Shown piece after piece: positions 41,693 to 51,596 of a stretch of 60,417 nucleotides of DNA. How positions within the stretch are numbered: the stretch's first letter is position 1; every line of letters starts with the position of its first letter. Origin of the DNA: an uncultured Rhizobiaceae group bacterium. GTDB lineage: Bacteria; Pseudomonadota; Alphaproteobacteria; Rhizobiales; Rhizobiaceae. Made by a program: the position numbers and the translations under genes. The notes under the pieces were generated by a model that was not told where the DNA came from, did no database searches, and worked only from the letters and a program-made list of their open reading frames with translations. The stretch covers positions 1 through 60,417 of the forward strand of contig CAJQPW010000005.1 in NCBI GenBank assembly GCA_905480295.1, given 5' to 3'.

Positions 41693-42829
41693 TTATCCCA
41701 GCGCTGTTTCAAGGTCTGCAATCAGGTCTTGAGCATCTTCAATGCCGACAGACAGTCGCAGAAGATTGGCTGGTACGGTCTCTTCGATCGTGTGGCGGTG
41801 TTCGACTAGGCTTTCAACACCACCCAGAGATGTCGCACGTTTGAACAGATGCAATTTGCCAATCGCCGTCAGGGCAGCGGATTTGCCACCCTTCAACTGG
41901 CAGGACAGCAGGCATCCAAATCCACCGACCATCTGGCGGGAAGCGGTTTCATGACCAGGATCAGAAGGCAGGCCCGGATATAGCACAGTTTCCACCTTTG
42001 GGTGTGCATGCAGGAAATGCGCAACTTTAAGCGCGGACTCGCTCATGCGCTGAATGCGCAGGGGCAGGGTCCGCATGCCGCGGATCAGCAACCAGGCTTC
42101 GAATGAGCCGATCACTGCACCCGCATCATGCCGGTCGGTACAGATCATTTCCCAGCGGGGTGAGGACGCATCGGCGCAGGCCAGAAAGCCAGCCAGTACA
42201 TCGCTGTGCCCGTTTATCACCTTGGTTGCAGAATGCATGACTATGTCTGCGCCGTGATCCAGAGGTTGCGATAAAACGGGAGAGGCGGCTGTTGAATCGA
42301 CCACCAGAGTGGCCCCGATCGAACGTGCCAATTGCGAGCAGGCGGCAATGTCCACGGTTTTCAGATAGGGATTGGATGGGGTTTCAACCCATAAAATATC
42401 TGCCGGTTTGGCCACCGATTGCAGCGCAGGAAAATCGGCGCAATCGACCTCAATCAGTTCGACCTGGCGCCGCTGGCAAAATTCTCGAATCCATTTCGTT
42501 GCGCCCCAGTAGATGCCGGTTTGCAAAATGATGCATCCACCATTGGGCACTGTGCGCATGACCGATGCAACCGCTGCCATGCCGGAGGGCAGAAGCAACC
42601 CAGCCTCGGCATGTTCGGCCCGGGACAAAATAGATTCTCCCAACCGAACCAGATCATTGTCATCGCGGGCATAGCTGTTGTTTGCCGAGTGCAGAACATT
42701 ATCGGCGTCACGCACGAAGGTTGTTGCCGACTGGATCGGCGGCACCACACCGCCCGTCTGCTCATCAATGGCACCATTGGCCTGTGCGAAGAGAGTATCG
42801 AGGGAATCTGCGTTTTTGCGTTGGGTCAT
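41693..42829 (-). CDS. Cys/Met-metabolism PLP-dependent enzyme (cystathionine gamma-synthase/beta-lyase-like)
   Basis: A 378-residue fold-type I PLP enzyme. Lys203 in HSATKVINGHSD forms the internal aldimine; Asp178 (VVDST) contacts the pyridine nitrogen; Tyr53 and Arg55 (YARDDND) fit the phosphate-binding pair. Members make or break C-S bonds in Met/Cys metabolism. ATG 42829 is chosen; it overlaps the ChaN-like gene stop by 4 bp. Exact reaction cannot be fixed by eye. Confidence 0.88.
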   Translation of the reverse strand: MTQRKNADSLDTLFAQANGAIDEQTGGVVPPIQSATTFVRDADNVLHSANNSYARDDNDLVRLGESILSRAEHAEAGLLLPSGMAAVASVMRTVPNGGCIILQTGIYWGATKWIREFCQRRQVELIEVDCADFPALQSVAKPADILWVETPSNPYLKTVDIAACSQLARSIGATLVVDSTAASPVLSQPLDHGADIVMHSATKVINGHSDVLAGFLACADASSPRWEMICTDRHDAGAVIGSFEAWLLIRGMRTLPLRIQRMSESALKVAHFLHAHPKVETVLYPGLPSDPGHETASRQMVGGFGCLLSCQLKGGKSAALTAIGKLHLFKRATSLGGVESLVEHRHTIEETVPANLLRLSVGIEDAQDLIADLETALG

Positions 42830-43902
42830 GGTTGCGATTTCTTTGGTTTCCTGAATTTTTCGCGCAGGGCGGCGCAATGGTCGGTGAGATCAAATTTCGG
42901 GGTGAACAGAACGAAATCATAGAGCGGGGTGCCGTCCGAAGATTGCAGTGCGTAGTCTTCAAAATTTGGCCGTTCGTCATCGACTTCGATCAGGCCCAAA
43001 ACCAGATTATGGGAATTGAGCACCTTGACCATGATGTCCTGTTCCTGGCCGGTGCTTGACGTCATTTTGCCGAGGGAAATGACACGGCCACCGGGGAGCA
43101 ACTGGTATAATACGTGGGGTACCGCCCGGTCCTTGCGCACGTGGCCGTTTCCGGCAATTAAAATACTGCCAAACCCCTGGTCAGCTTTAATCATTGCTTG
43201 TGCCATCGATCCGTCCCGTGCCCGCTGAACATTTGTCATTGCGGGTAGCGCTCGCTCGGGCATCATCCCACAATGGGATTGCTCCAGTTCTTCAGTTAAT
43301 TCCTTTGCGTTCACCGGTGGCAGTGGCTTGTCCAGGGCAAATGATTCCACCTGTTCGCCGGTTAAAGCCTTTAACCCGGATTTCGAAATGGCCCGGGTGA
43401 GTTCGCGGTCCAGATTGCCGGCGAACATCGCAAGCTGGTTTTGGGCGGCGGCCATGGCAATGGGTTGATAGATTTTCCATTCGTACCAGCCCCGGTCTTC
43501 CCATTCCAGGCGGCGGCCAAAGTTCTCAAGATTTGGATCTATCTTCAGGTCGTAGCGGGTGACTTCGCTGGCAAGCCGTTGTGGAACCTGTTCAAAGACG
43601 ACGGATGGGCGGTGATCCTTATCGGCTAGGGCATCGATGATTGCAGCCTGAATCTGGTGATGATCCGGGTTGTCATGGGCCTCGCCGAGCAAAATGAATT
43701 TGGTCAACCGGGCTTGTTTCAGAAGCCGTGCCGTCGACGTCGGCCTGCCGGTGCCGGTGAATAATGTGCCGACCAGACCGTGACTTACATAATTGCGTGA
43801 CTGCCATTCGCCGGGTATCCATGGATGGCTCTGCGCCAGTGCCGCAAAGGGTGTTGTTAGGAACAAGGCGATTGTCAGAAGACAGGCAGACAACGGCTGC
43901 AT
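42826..43902 (-). CDS. ChaN-like haem-binding/Tiki-superfamily periplasmic protein
   Basis: A 358-residue exported protein with a signal peptide ending near FAALA-QSH (about residue 23). LLGEAHDNPDHH (about 71-82) and GNGHVRKDRAVPHVL (about 250-264) are the paired motifs of ChaN-like proteins. ChaN of Campylobacter binds haem; related Tiki proteins are metalloproteases. The N-terminus has no lipobox Cys at the cleavage site, so it is probably soluble. It shares one base with argE upstream (TAATG). Confidence 0.82.
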   Translation of the reverse strand: MQPLSACLLTIALFLTTPFAALAQSHPWIPGEWQSRNYVSHGLVGTLFTGTGRPTSTARLLKQARLTKFILLGEAHDNPDHHQIQAAIIDALADKDHRPSVVFEQVPQRLASEVTRYDLKIDPNLENFGRRLEWEDRGWYEWKIYQPIAMAAAQNQLAMFAGNLDRELTRAISKSGLKALTGEQVESFALDKPLPPVNAKELTEELEQSHCGMMPERALPAMTNVQRARDGSMAQAMIKADQGFGSILIAGNGHVRKDRAVPHVLYQLLPGGRVISLGKMTSSTGQEQDIMVKVLNSHNLVLGLIEVDDERPNFEDYALQSSDGTPLYDFVLFTPKFDLTDHCAALREKFRKPKKSQP

Positions 43903-45089
43903 TAAGCGATCTCGCTGTTATTGGCGGCCCAATTTGTCAGCTTGAGCATGAAGTCATGACAGGCTTCCATTTGACTGACGTCAATATACTCATCCGGGAG
44001 GTGTGCCTGTTTGATGCTGCCGGGCCCGAAAATAACGCCTGGCACGCCTGCGGTCTGGAACCGGGCTGCTTCGGTGCCATAGGCGACCCGACCGGATTGA
44101 TTCAAACCGGTCAGATGTCTCAGCAACGTTTCTGCCGGAGATTGTTCATCCGGTATCATGGCGGGCAGGTGATGCCGCAATTCATGGGTCACGCCACAAG
44201 ACGGTGAAACAGCTTTCAGGTGCGGTTCAATTTCAGCCTCAACAAAATCGAACACTTCCTGGGCCAGAAGGTCGGTATCATCGCCGGGAATGTTTCGAAA
44301 ACCCCAGCCAAACTGACATGAGGCAGGGATAATGTTCTGTGCGGTGCCACCCTCGATGGTTCCACAATCCACCGTCGTATAATGGGGGGTAAATCCATTG
44401 TCCGGGTCGCTGGTTTGCTTCAGGCGGATGCTGAGGTTTTCAATAAAGCCGAGAATGCGCGCGGCATAAAAAATTGCGTTTGCACCAAGATCGGGAGCGC
44501 TGGAATGGCCATCGAGCCCGTAAACGGTCGTCATGTAGCTGTGTCCGCCCTTATGCGCCCCGACGATTTGCATGCTGGTGGGCTCGCCAACGATGACCGC
44601 CAGCGGTGCCGGCAGATTGTCACGCATGTCTTCGATCAGCCCTTTCACGCCCGTACAGCCGACTTCCTCGTCATAGGAAAAGGCAAAATGCAGCGGCGTT
44701 TTCAGATCCGCATCAACCATGGCTTTGGCGTGAGCCAGAGAACAGGCGACGAAGCCTTTCATGTCGCAGGTGCCGCGCGCAAACAAACGTCCTTCGCGCT
44801 CATGCAGCTCAAACGGATCTGAACTCCAATCCTGTCCGTCCACCGGAACCACATCGGTATGACCGGACAGCACAACACCGCCAACATCCTGCGGTCCCAT
44901 GGTTGCCCAAAGGTTGGCCTTGGATCTGTCCTCGTTAAACGTGAGCCGCGACTCAACCCCGATGGCGGCCAGTTCTTCGCGCACGAATTCGATCAGGGCC
45001 AGGTTGGAATTGCGCGATGTCGTGTCGAACGAAACCAGTTTGCCCAACATGTCGATACAGTCGCGGGCGGTTGGTGATGAGTTCAGCAT
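43902..45089 (-). CDS. argE: Acetylornithine deacetylase (M20 family)
   Basis: A 395-residue M20 metallohydrolase. Metal ligands are in SGHTDVVPVDG, RGTCDMKGF and the catalytic YDEEVGCTG; EPTSMQIVGAHKG follows. It removes acetate from N-acetylornithine in arginine synthesis. M20 members are hard to tell apart; ArgE is the best fit by length and motif spacing. Divergent from alkB across 257 bp. Confidence 0.87.
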   Translation of the reverse strand: MLNSSPTARDCIDMLGKLVSFDTTSRNSNLALIEFVREELAAIGVESRLTFNEDRSKANLWATMGPQDVGGVVLSGHTDVVPVDGQDWSSDPFELHEREGRLFARGTCDMKGFVACSLAHAKAMVDADLKTPLHFAFSYDEEVGCTGVKGLIEDMRDNLPAPLAVIVGEPTSMQIVGAHKGGHSYMTTVYGLDGHSSAPDLGANAIFYAARILGFIENLSIRLKQTSDPDNGFTPHYTTVDCGTIEGGTAQNIIPASCQFGWGFRNIPGDDTDLLAQEVFDFVEAEIEPHLKAVSPSCGVTHELRHHLPAMIPDEQSPAETLLRHLTGLNQSGRVAYGTEAARFQTAGVPGVIFGPGSIKQAHLPDEYIDVSQMEACHDFMLKLTNWAANNSEIA

Positions 45090-45316
45090 GGTGGTTGAGT
45101 TCCCCTGTGTGGGCGCAAATTATCTACTGATCTCTTTGTGCCGTGAGTTCCACTCAAGTTACAATGCCGGTGGGACAAAAAGTCACATTTTATGGGCCTG
45201 CACCCAAAGGGCACTTTGCAGGACCAAACCAATTTGGAAGCGCGCAGCGATGTGAGAAAATTAAAGTTTGGTTGCCGTTCGGGGATGACCCGTTGATCGC
45301 ATTGTCTTAGATTAAA

Positions 45317-45332
45317 TTGACGTATACGTAAA
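45317..45332. promoter_or_regulatory. Palindrome next to the alkB start, candidate operator
   Basis: TTGACGTATACGTAAA is a 16-bp palindrome with one mismatch; the inner ACGTATACGT is perfect. It ends 14 bp before the alkB ATG, close to the ribosome binding site. A repressor here would block alkB transcription. The sequence resembles, from memory, MerR-type LiuR sites of fatty/branched-chain acid genes. The gap also has CCAAACCAATTTGG (45224-45237). Confidence 0.45.
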
Positions 45333-45346
45333 AGGTTGAGCAACAC

Positions 45347-46477
45347 ATGACCCCTGGGGCAAAAGGGAAAGACAGTGGGACTGCCATCTACCGTGATAAA
45401 AAACGGTATTTATGGCTTCTGTCGCTGACCGTGCCGCTGGTGCCGGTGGCAACGGTGTATTTGTATTTTGCGCTTGGGCAATGGGTATGGGTTACCCCGT
45501 TGCCGATGCTCCATTTTTTCCTCGTTCTACCCGTTCTTGACCTGATCTTTGGGGAAGATAAGACCAGCCCGCCCCTGGACGCCATCGAAGAGTTGGAGCG
45601 CGATCAATATTACCGCATTTTGCTATTTGTGTCGGTGCCGCTGTTCTGGCTTGGCATGCTCTATCCGGCGTGGTTGGTGGGGACCCAGGACCTGCCCTGG
45701 TGGTCGGTGATCGTCCTGGCCATCGGAGTTGGATTTTCATCTGGTACGGCGATTACGGTTGGCCATGAATTGGGCCACAAGGCGAGCAAGCTTGACAGGT
45801 TTTTTGCGCTGTTTGCCAATGCTGTCTCCGGCTATGGGCACTTTCGGGTTGAACACAATCGCGGACATCATACATGGGTCGCGACCCCTCAGGATCCAGC
45901 TTCTGCGCGTCTGAATGAAAGTGTCTACCGTTTTGCAGCCCGAGAGATTCCCGGAACAATAAGCCGGGGATGGCGTCAGGAACAGGAGCGATTGTCGCGC
46001 AAGGGATTGTCGCCCTGGCACTGGAGCAACGAAATATTGCAGGGCTATTGCCTCACCATTGTCGTCGATCTGATCTTGGTCGCCGCGTTTGGCTGGATCA
46101 TGGTGCCGTTTTTGCTGATCCAGAATTTTGTTGGCTGGTATGCGCTTACTGAAGCCAATTATGTGGAACACTATGGTCTGAAGCGCAAACTGAATGCCAA
46201 TGGCCGCTATGAACCGGTGCAGCCTTATCATTCGTGGAACACCTATCACACGGTGTCGAACCTGATGTTGTTTCATCTGCAACGGCACAGCGATCATCAC
46301 GCCAATCCGATGCGCCCCTATCAGGCTTTGCGCAGTTTTGCGGAACTGCCCAGCCTGCCGTCGGGCTATCCAGGAGCCTTTGTATTGGCGGCCATACCTC
46401 CACTATGGTTTCGCATTATGAATCCGAAAGTGTTGGCCCTGACCAAAGGGGATGAGCAACGCATAAACACCGGTTAG
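45347..46477 (+). CDS. alkB: Alkane 1-monooxygenase
   Basis: A 376-residue integral-membrane diiron hydroxylase. All four AlkB histidine motifs are intact: HELGHK (from His140), EHNRGHH (about 168-178), NYVEHYGL (about 270) and LQRHSDHH (about 310-318). Six hydrophobic spans match the family. It hydroxylates n-alkanes at the end carbon. The protein needs rubredoxin and rubredoxin reductase; neither is fused or in the window. Single gene, convergent with puuB. Confidence 0.93.
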   Translation: MTPGAKGKDSGTAIYRDKKRYLWLLSLTVPLVPVATVYLYFALGQWVWVTPLPMLHFFLVLPVLDLIFGEDKTSPPLDAIEELERDQYYRILLFVSVPLFWLGMLYPAWLVGTQDLPWWSVIVLAIGVGFSSGTAITVGHELGHKASKLDRFFALFANAVSGYGHFRVEHNRGHHTWVATPQDPASARLNESVYRFAAREIPGTISRGWRQEQERLSRKGLSPWHWSNEILQGYCLTIVVDLILVAAFGWIMVPFLLIQNFVGWYALTEANYVEHYGLKRKLNANGRYEPVQPYHSWNTYHTVSNLMLFHLQRHSDHHANPMRPYQALRSFAELPSLPSGYPGAFVLAAIPPLWFRIMNPKVLALTKGDEQRINTG

Positions 46478-46493
46478 GTGTAGTCGGACAAGG

Positions 46494-47783
46494 TTAGATC
46501 CGATCCAGCATGGCATACCAGGTCAATGCCAGTATCTTGAGCGGATGGCGAAACAGTGTTCCTCCGGGAAATCCGGAGATTTTCAACTCTTTGAGAAGTT
46601 CGATCCGATCGCTTTTGCCAACAAAATGTTCGGCGATCATGCGGCCGGTAAAATTTGACATCATCACCCCGTGGCCGGAAAAACCCCCTGCCGTCCAAAG
46701 GCCGGGCTGCAACTCCCGCACATAAGGCAGGCGTGGCATCGTGATGGCTACATTGCCTCCCCATGCATGGGTAATTTCTGTCGTTGCCAGTTGTGGATAG
46801 ATTTCGGTGATTTGCCGGCGAATGGCTTTCTCGATATCGCCAGGCCGGGATTTTCCGTAGGCTTCGCGCCCCCCAAACAACAGCCGGTTATCTTTGCTTT
46901 TGCGGAAATAACGCACGACAAAACGGCTGTCATCGACGGCCTCGCCTCCGGGCAGAACGCCCGTATCCTTGTCCAGTGGAACCGTCGCCCCGATGAAGCT
47001 TTGAATCGGCATGACGTGACTGGCCAGTTCAGGGGTGAAGTCTTCATGGTAACCATTCAGCGCCAGCACCACCCTGTCAGCAGTGATGGTCCCGTGGGTG
47101 GTGCTCAGTTGAAATTGACCATTTTTTTCAATGCCGGTGGCTGCGGTGTTTTCAAGCAGATGCGCCCCTGACTTTTCAGCCGCCCTGGCCAGGCCAATCA
47201 GATATTTCATGGGGTGAATATGGCCTGTGCCACGGTCCGCTGTACCTCCAAAATAGGCGTTGCTTCCCAGCCGCTGCGCCATGTCTTCTGCCTCGACATA
47301 CTCCACTGCATCATAGTTGTAGCGGCCGTTCAGTATCTCAACTTCTTCGCGCGTATCGGCCTCAAAGCGTTTGCGATGAAGCGGAGACAGTTGCCCGGGC
47401 TGATAATCAGCGTCAAAACCAAATTGATCGGCAATGCCCAGCAGCGAGGATTTGGCGTCCTCGGCCATGTCCCACAAGGCTTTTGACCGCTCAAAACCCA
47501 TCTGTTTTTCCAGATCAAGCAGGTCGCCACGTTGCCCCGACCCCATTTGTCCACCATTGCGCCCCGACGCCCCATCGCCAAAGCGATGGGCTTCTATCAA
47601 GGCTACCTGGGTGCCGTTTGCTGCCAGATGGAGAGCGGTGGAAAGCCCGCAGAACCCACCACCAACAATGGCGACGTCGACTGTCCTGTCACCATCCAGG
47701 GTAGGGTAGGTTGCGCGTTCTCCGCACGAATCCTCGTACCAGGAACGTCCGGGAGAAATGGGAGAGTTTTCCGATTGCATCAC
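46494..47783 (-). CDS. puuB: FAD-dependent oxidoreductase, gamma-glutamylputrescine oxidase-like
   Basis: A 429-residue DAO-family flavoenzyme. The dinucleotide motif GGGFCG is at 41-46 and SGRNGGQMGSG follows. The N-terminal SPGRSWYEDSCGERATYP and C-terminal WGGNVAITMPRLPYV match PuuB/OrdL types. PuuB oxidises gamma-glutamylputrescine to the aldehyde. It lies 6 bp after the puuA-like gene, supporting this assignment over other amine oxidases. Confidence 0.85.
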   Translation of the reverse strand: MMQSENSPISPGRSWYEDSCGERATYPTLDGDRTVDVAIVGGGFCGLSTALHLAANGTQVALIEAHRFGDGASGRNGGQMGSGQRGDLLDLEKQMGFERSKALWDMAEDAKSSLLGIADQFGFDADYQPGQLSPLHRKRFEADTREEVEILNGRYNYDAVEYVEAEDMAQRLGSNAYFGGTADRGTGHIHPMKYLIGLARAAEKSGAHLLENTAATGIEKNGQFQLSTTHGTITADRVVLALNGYHEDFTPELASHVMPIQSFIGATVPLDKDTGVLPGGEAVDDSRFVVRYFRKSKDNRLLFGGREAYGKSRPGDIEKAIRRQITEIYPQLATTEITHAWGGNVAITMPRLPYVRELQPGLWTAGGFSGHGVMMSNFTGRMIAEHFVGKSDRIELLKELKISGFPGGTLFRHPLKILALTWYAMLDRI

Positions 47784-47789
47784 CAGATC

Positions 47790-49196
47790 CTATACGTTCA
47801 GCAGCAGATATTCGCGTTCCCACGGCGAAATGACTTTCATGAAGGTTTCGTATTCCTCCCGCTTGATCGCCGCGTAAACCCCCATGAACTCCGGGCTTAG
47901 AACAGTTGCGAGGTCGGCATCATCTTCAAAAAGTTCCAGCCCGTCGAGAAGCCCGCGCGGCAGGTCATTATCCCCTTCGTTGGCGGTCTCTGCCATCGCC
48001 TTGTCGGGGCTGATCTTTTGATCCATGCCCATCAGTCCACAGGCCAGAGAAGCGGCAAGTGCAAGGTAGGGATTGGCATCGGATGACGGCACGCGGTTTT
48101 CAACCCGCCGACCGGCCGGCTCGGAAATCGGAATGCGCAACCCGGTCGTCCGGTTATCATAACCCCAGTGCACATTAACCGGAGCAGACGTGTGCGTCGT
48201 CAACCGCCGATAGGAATTCACATAAGGCGCCATCATCACCAGCGCTCTCGGCAGGTATTTCTGCATCCCGCCGATGAAATTGTGGAACAGGTCGCTTTCT
48301 TCACCATTTTTGTCACTGAAAATATTCTGACCGGTCTTTTGATCGATTACGGACTGGTGAATATGCATGGCGGAACCGGGTTGATCGCCCGCAGGTTTGG
48401 CCATGAACGTAGCGTACATGCCATGATTCAAGGCCGCCTCCCGAATGGTGCGTTTGAACATGAAAACCTGGTCAGCCAATTCAACCGGATCGCCATGGTT
48501 GAGATTGATTTCAAGCTGGGCTGCCCCTTCTTCGTGGATCAGCGTTTCGATCTCCAGACCCTGAGCAGATGAATAATCATAGACATCATCCACCAGTTCA
48601 TCGAATTCGTTGACACCTGCAATCGAATAGCCGTTGCCGCCAGCAATCGAGCGGCCAGAGCGACCGATCGGTGGTTGCAGAGGAATATTGGGGTCCTCGT
48701 TGGTTTTGACCAGGTAAAATTCGATCTCCGGCGCGACCACCGGTTTCCAACCGCGTTCGGCATAGGCCTCAACCACATGGCGCAGCACATTGCGCGGCGT
48801 ATAGGATACGGAGTTGCCCCGGTGGTCGCGCATGTCGCAAATCACCTGGGCAGTGGGATCGGTTTCCCATGGCACGGCAGACAGGGTCGACAGATCCGGT
48901 ACCAGACGCAGGTCTCCATCGTGAGGTGGATAGTGGAAATTGTCGCTCTCTTCCGGATAACTACCTGAAATTGTTTGCATAAATATCGAACTGGGAAGCG
49001 CCAACGCAGATGTGCTGAGAAATTTTGACGACGGCATCATTTTGCCACGGGCGACGCCGGCTATATCGGGTGTGATGCATTCGATGTCTTCGATGCCGCG
49101 TTCCGCCAACCACCGGGTGGCTTCTTCAATCGACCCGACACCCCGCTTTGCGTCAAGCGATGCCGGATTGGTGGATGGGGGAACGGAGGTGCTCAT
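47790..49196 (-). CDS. puuA: Glutamine synthetase family protein, gamma-glutamylputrescine synthetase-like
   Basis: A 468-residue GS-fold ligase with EIEFYLVKTNED, the GS metal/ATP segments FMAKPAGDQPGSAMHIHQS and NRTTGLRIPISEPAGRRVENR. The tyrosine adenylylation site of true GlnA is not seen. Direct linkage to puuB points to gamma-glutamylation of putrescine or another amine. ATG 49196 (MSTSVPP) is used; the frame continues to 49214. Divergent from the HerA-like gene. Confidence 0.88.
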   Translation of the reverse strand: MSTSVPPSTNPASLDAKRGVGSIEEATRWLAERGIEDIECITPDIAGVARGKMMPSSKFLSTSALALPSSIFMQTISGSYPEESDNFHYPPHDGDLRLVPDLSTLSAVPWETDPTAQVICDMRDHRGNSVSYTPRNVLRHVVEAYAERGWKPVVAPEIEFYLVKTNEDPNIPLQPPIGRSGRSIAGGNGYSIAGVNEFDELVDDVYDYSSAQGLEIETLIHEEGAAQLEINLNHGDPVELADQVFMFKRTIREAALNHGMYATFMAKPAGDQPGSAMHIHQSVIDQKTGQNIFSDKNGEESDLFHNFIGGMQKYLPRALVMMAPYVNSYRRLTTHTSAPVNVHWGYDNRTTGLRIPISEPAGRRVENRVPSSDANPYLALAASLACGLMGMDQKISPDKAMAETANEGDNDLPRGLLDGLELFEDDADLATVLSPEFMGVYAAIKREEYETFMKVISPWEREYLLLNV

Positions 49197-49321
49197 GGGT
49201 TTTCTCGTGATCAATTTTACGATTGCTTAGCAGGTAATCCAGGCAGATAAAACTGAACAAAATGACGGAATCTTAACGCCATTCATCCATGATCGTCGCG
49301 AAACTAATTTAGGGCGAACCC

Positions 49322-51511
49322 ATGGACAACGAAGCCTTGATGCGCCGTATCTCTGCGGCAACTGATGCCAAGAAGGCAAAACAGCAGGCGCACACGGGAA
49401 ATCCGGCTGCAGCCAACCCCTCTCGCAACGCTGCGCCAACGGCTGCGGCCGTTCAATCCGCACACCCCAACGGCCAGCGTTCAGCGACGCTTTCGCCTCC
49501 TCCACCCGCCCGCCAGATGCCGCCTCAGCGCCAGACGATTGCACCGGCCCAGGTGCCGCCGACCGCGTCAGCCGCACCCAATACCGTGGCCAGACCAGCA
49601 GCGCACCCCCAGGCTCCCACCCCATCAAGGGCAGCTTCTCAAGGTGCGGCACCGTCAACAATGGCCCCAGCGGCTCCAGCAGCCGCTGGAGAGCAGGCTC
49701 TGCCGTCGATCTATTCGTCCGCTGCACAGGAAATTCATGGATCGGCCATTTCATCCACGTTGGAAGAGGTTGGAGCGGCAGCGGCAGCGACCAGCAGCAC
49801 CGCCTCGCTGGGCGTTAACTCAGCAGCGGACAGCAGTCATCCTGATCAGATGTCATTTATGCCACCGAAGGCAGAAAGGATGCCCGCTGAAGAACAAGCG
49901 CCTCGTCCGCAGCGGTCGGAGGAGCGGGGGCAGGCCTATGTCGTTTCCTGCAGCGGGACAACGGCCATTGTTCAGGGCGACAGTGATTGTGTGGACACGG
50001 TCACCGGACTGACCTGGGCCGTTGGCCGCATGCTGTCCATTCAAGTGGGTGCCAATCGCATTGTTGGTATGATCTGTGACATCGAAATGCTGGGAGAAAC
50101 ATATGCCAGCGGTACCAAGTCGATGATGCGCTTTCATGTGGAATTGCAGGGTGAGGTACAGGATACGGCGCAGGGAGAAATGAAGTTCACAAAGGGGATT
50201 TCAGCCTATCCCGGCGTGGGTTCAATCGTGCATCAAATCCGTTCTGTCGATCTGGCCGCGATCTATGCTGCCACTGGCGCCGTCAATGCCTTCGTCGGTG
50301 AATTGTCGCAGGACAATACCATCCCGGCCCTGGTTGATATTCCCGATATGTTGTCGAAACACTTTGCGGTTCTGGGATCAACCGGTTGCGGCAAGTCCGC
50401 CTCCGTTTCCCTGTTGCTGCATGCGGCCCAGGAAATGATTCCTGATCTGCGCACCATCATTCTTGACCCTCACAATGAATATTCGCGGGCATTCCCCCAT
50501 GCAAATACAATTACGCACGGCAATATGGATATTCCGTTCTGGATGTTCCAGCTCGAAGAATATGTGGAGGTGTTGTTTCGCGGCAAGCCGATTGTGCATG
50601 AGGAAGTCGATGCCCTTCGTGAATTCATCCCGGAAGCCAAAATCAAGTTCAGGGATGGAGAGGACCGGGTGAAACTGCGTCCTGACTCCGGTTCTGCAGT
50701 GATGACGGCAGACACGGCGGCACCCTATCGCATTGCCGACCTGCTCGCGGAGATCGAGGAGGAAATGGGATTGTTGGAATCCCAGTATGACCGTACGATC
50801 CTGAAATCTCTGCGTGCCCGCATCAACGCCCATTGCAGCGACAGCCGTTATGCTTTCATGTTCCGCCACCGCACCATTGAGGATATCGCCCAGTCTGTGA
50901 TCGGTGATTTCTTCAGTCTGCCGGGCGATGGATCCAATTCCACAATCATTCAGATGGCGGGCATGCCTGCGGAAGTCGTCAACGCCGTAGCGTCGGTGCT
51001 GTGTCGCCTGTCGTTCGAACTGGCGATTGCAGCCAAGGGCAATCTCAAGGTGCTTGTGGTCTGCGAAGAGGCACACCGTTATGTACCGGCCGGGAAGGAC
51101 GGGTTTGAACCAACCCGCCGCGCCATCGCCCGTATCGCCAAGGAAGGCCGTAAATATGGGTCGTTCATGGCAATCGTGTCTCAGCGTCCTTCCGAACTCG
51201 ATCCGACAATCCTGTCTCAGTGTTCAACCGTGTTTTCACTGCGTCTGACCAATGATTTTGACCAGGACATTATTCGCCGGGCCATCTCATCATCTTCGGC
51301 CAGCACGATTGCGTTCATTTCATCCCTGTCCAACCGCGAATGCATCGCCTTCGGTGAGGGCATGAGTACACCGATGCGGATGCGGTTCAGAAATCTGCCG
51401 CCGCACTGGCTGCCCGGCGCCGAGGCGGACGTGTTTGGCAATTCCAATCCGGTGGTCAACGGACAGCAGGCCGGCGTTGTTTATCAGCAATGGCGCAACG
51501 GCCTGGACTAG
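49322..51511 (+). CDS. HerA-type (DUF87) ATPase with disordered N-terminus
   Basis: A 729-residue protein. Residues about 20-200 are rich in Ala, Pro, Ser and Gln and look disordered. A small beta-rich HAS-barrel-like region follows (about 205-320). The ATPase core has Walker A GSTGCGKSAS (about 350), Walker B LKVLVVCEEAHRYVP (about 576) and a sensor-like SQRPSELD. HerA proteins are hexameric DNA translocases; partners such as NurA or SIR2 are not adjacent. The role in this organism is unknown. Confidence 0.87.
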   Translation: MDNEALMRRISAATDAKKAKQQAHTGNPAAANPSRNAAPTAAAVQSAHPNGQRSATLSPPPPARQMPPQRQTIAPAQVPPTASAAPNTVARPAAHPQAPTPSRAASQGAAPSTMAPAAPAAAGEQALPSIYSSAAQEIHGSAISSTLEEVGAAAAATSSTASLGVNSAADSSHPDQMSFMPPKAERMPAEEQAPRPQRSEERGQAYVVSCSGTTAIVQGDSDCVDTVTGLTWAVGRMLSIQVGANRIVGMICDIEMLGETYASGTKSMMRFHVELQGEVQDTAQGEMKFTKGISAYPGVGSIVHQIRSVDLAAIYAATGAVNAFVGELSQDNTIPALVDIPDMLSKHFAVLGSTGCGKSASVSLLLHAAQEMIPDLRTIILDPHNEYSRAFPHANTITHGNMDIPFWMFQLEEYVEVLFRGKPIVHEEVDALREFIPEAKIKFRDGEDRVKLRPDSGSAVMTADTAAPYRIADLLAEIEEEMGLLESQYDRTILKSLRARINAHCSDSRYAFMFRHRTIEDIAQSVIGDFFSLPGDGSNSTIIQMAGMPAEVVNAVASVLCRLSFELAIAAKGNLKVLVVCEEAHRYVPAGKDGFEPTRRAIARIAKEGRKYGSFMAIVSQRPSELDPTILSQCSTVFSLRLTNDFDQDIIRRAISSSSASTIAFISSLSNRECIAFGEGMSTPMRMRFRNLPPHWLPGAEADVFGNSNPVVNGQQAGVVYQQWRNGLD

Positions 51512-51596
51512 GGTTGAATTGGACTCAGCTGTTGACTTGAATTTGTAACCGCAACCCTCGCATTCATCGTGCAGCTGCAATGAGAGTTTGGTGATC

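Noticed and set aside
45347..46477. Membrane desaturase or xylene monooxygenase instead of AlkB
   Set aside because: The spacing and sequence of all four His motifs, with NYVEHYGL and LQRHSDHH, fit AlkB.
49365..50012. Arg/Pro-rich 215-codon frame at the start of the HerA-like gene
   Set aside because: Frame-shifted reading of the Ala/Pro-rich arm; no independent start signal.
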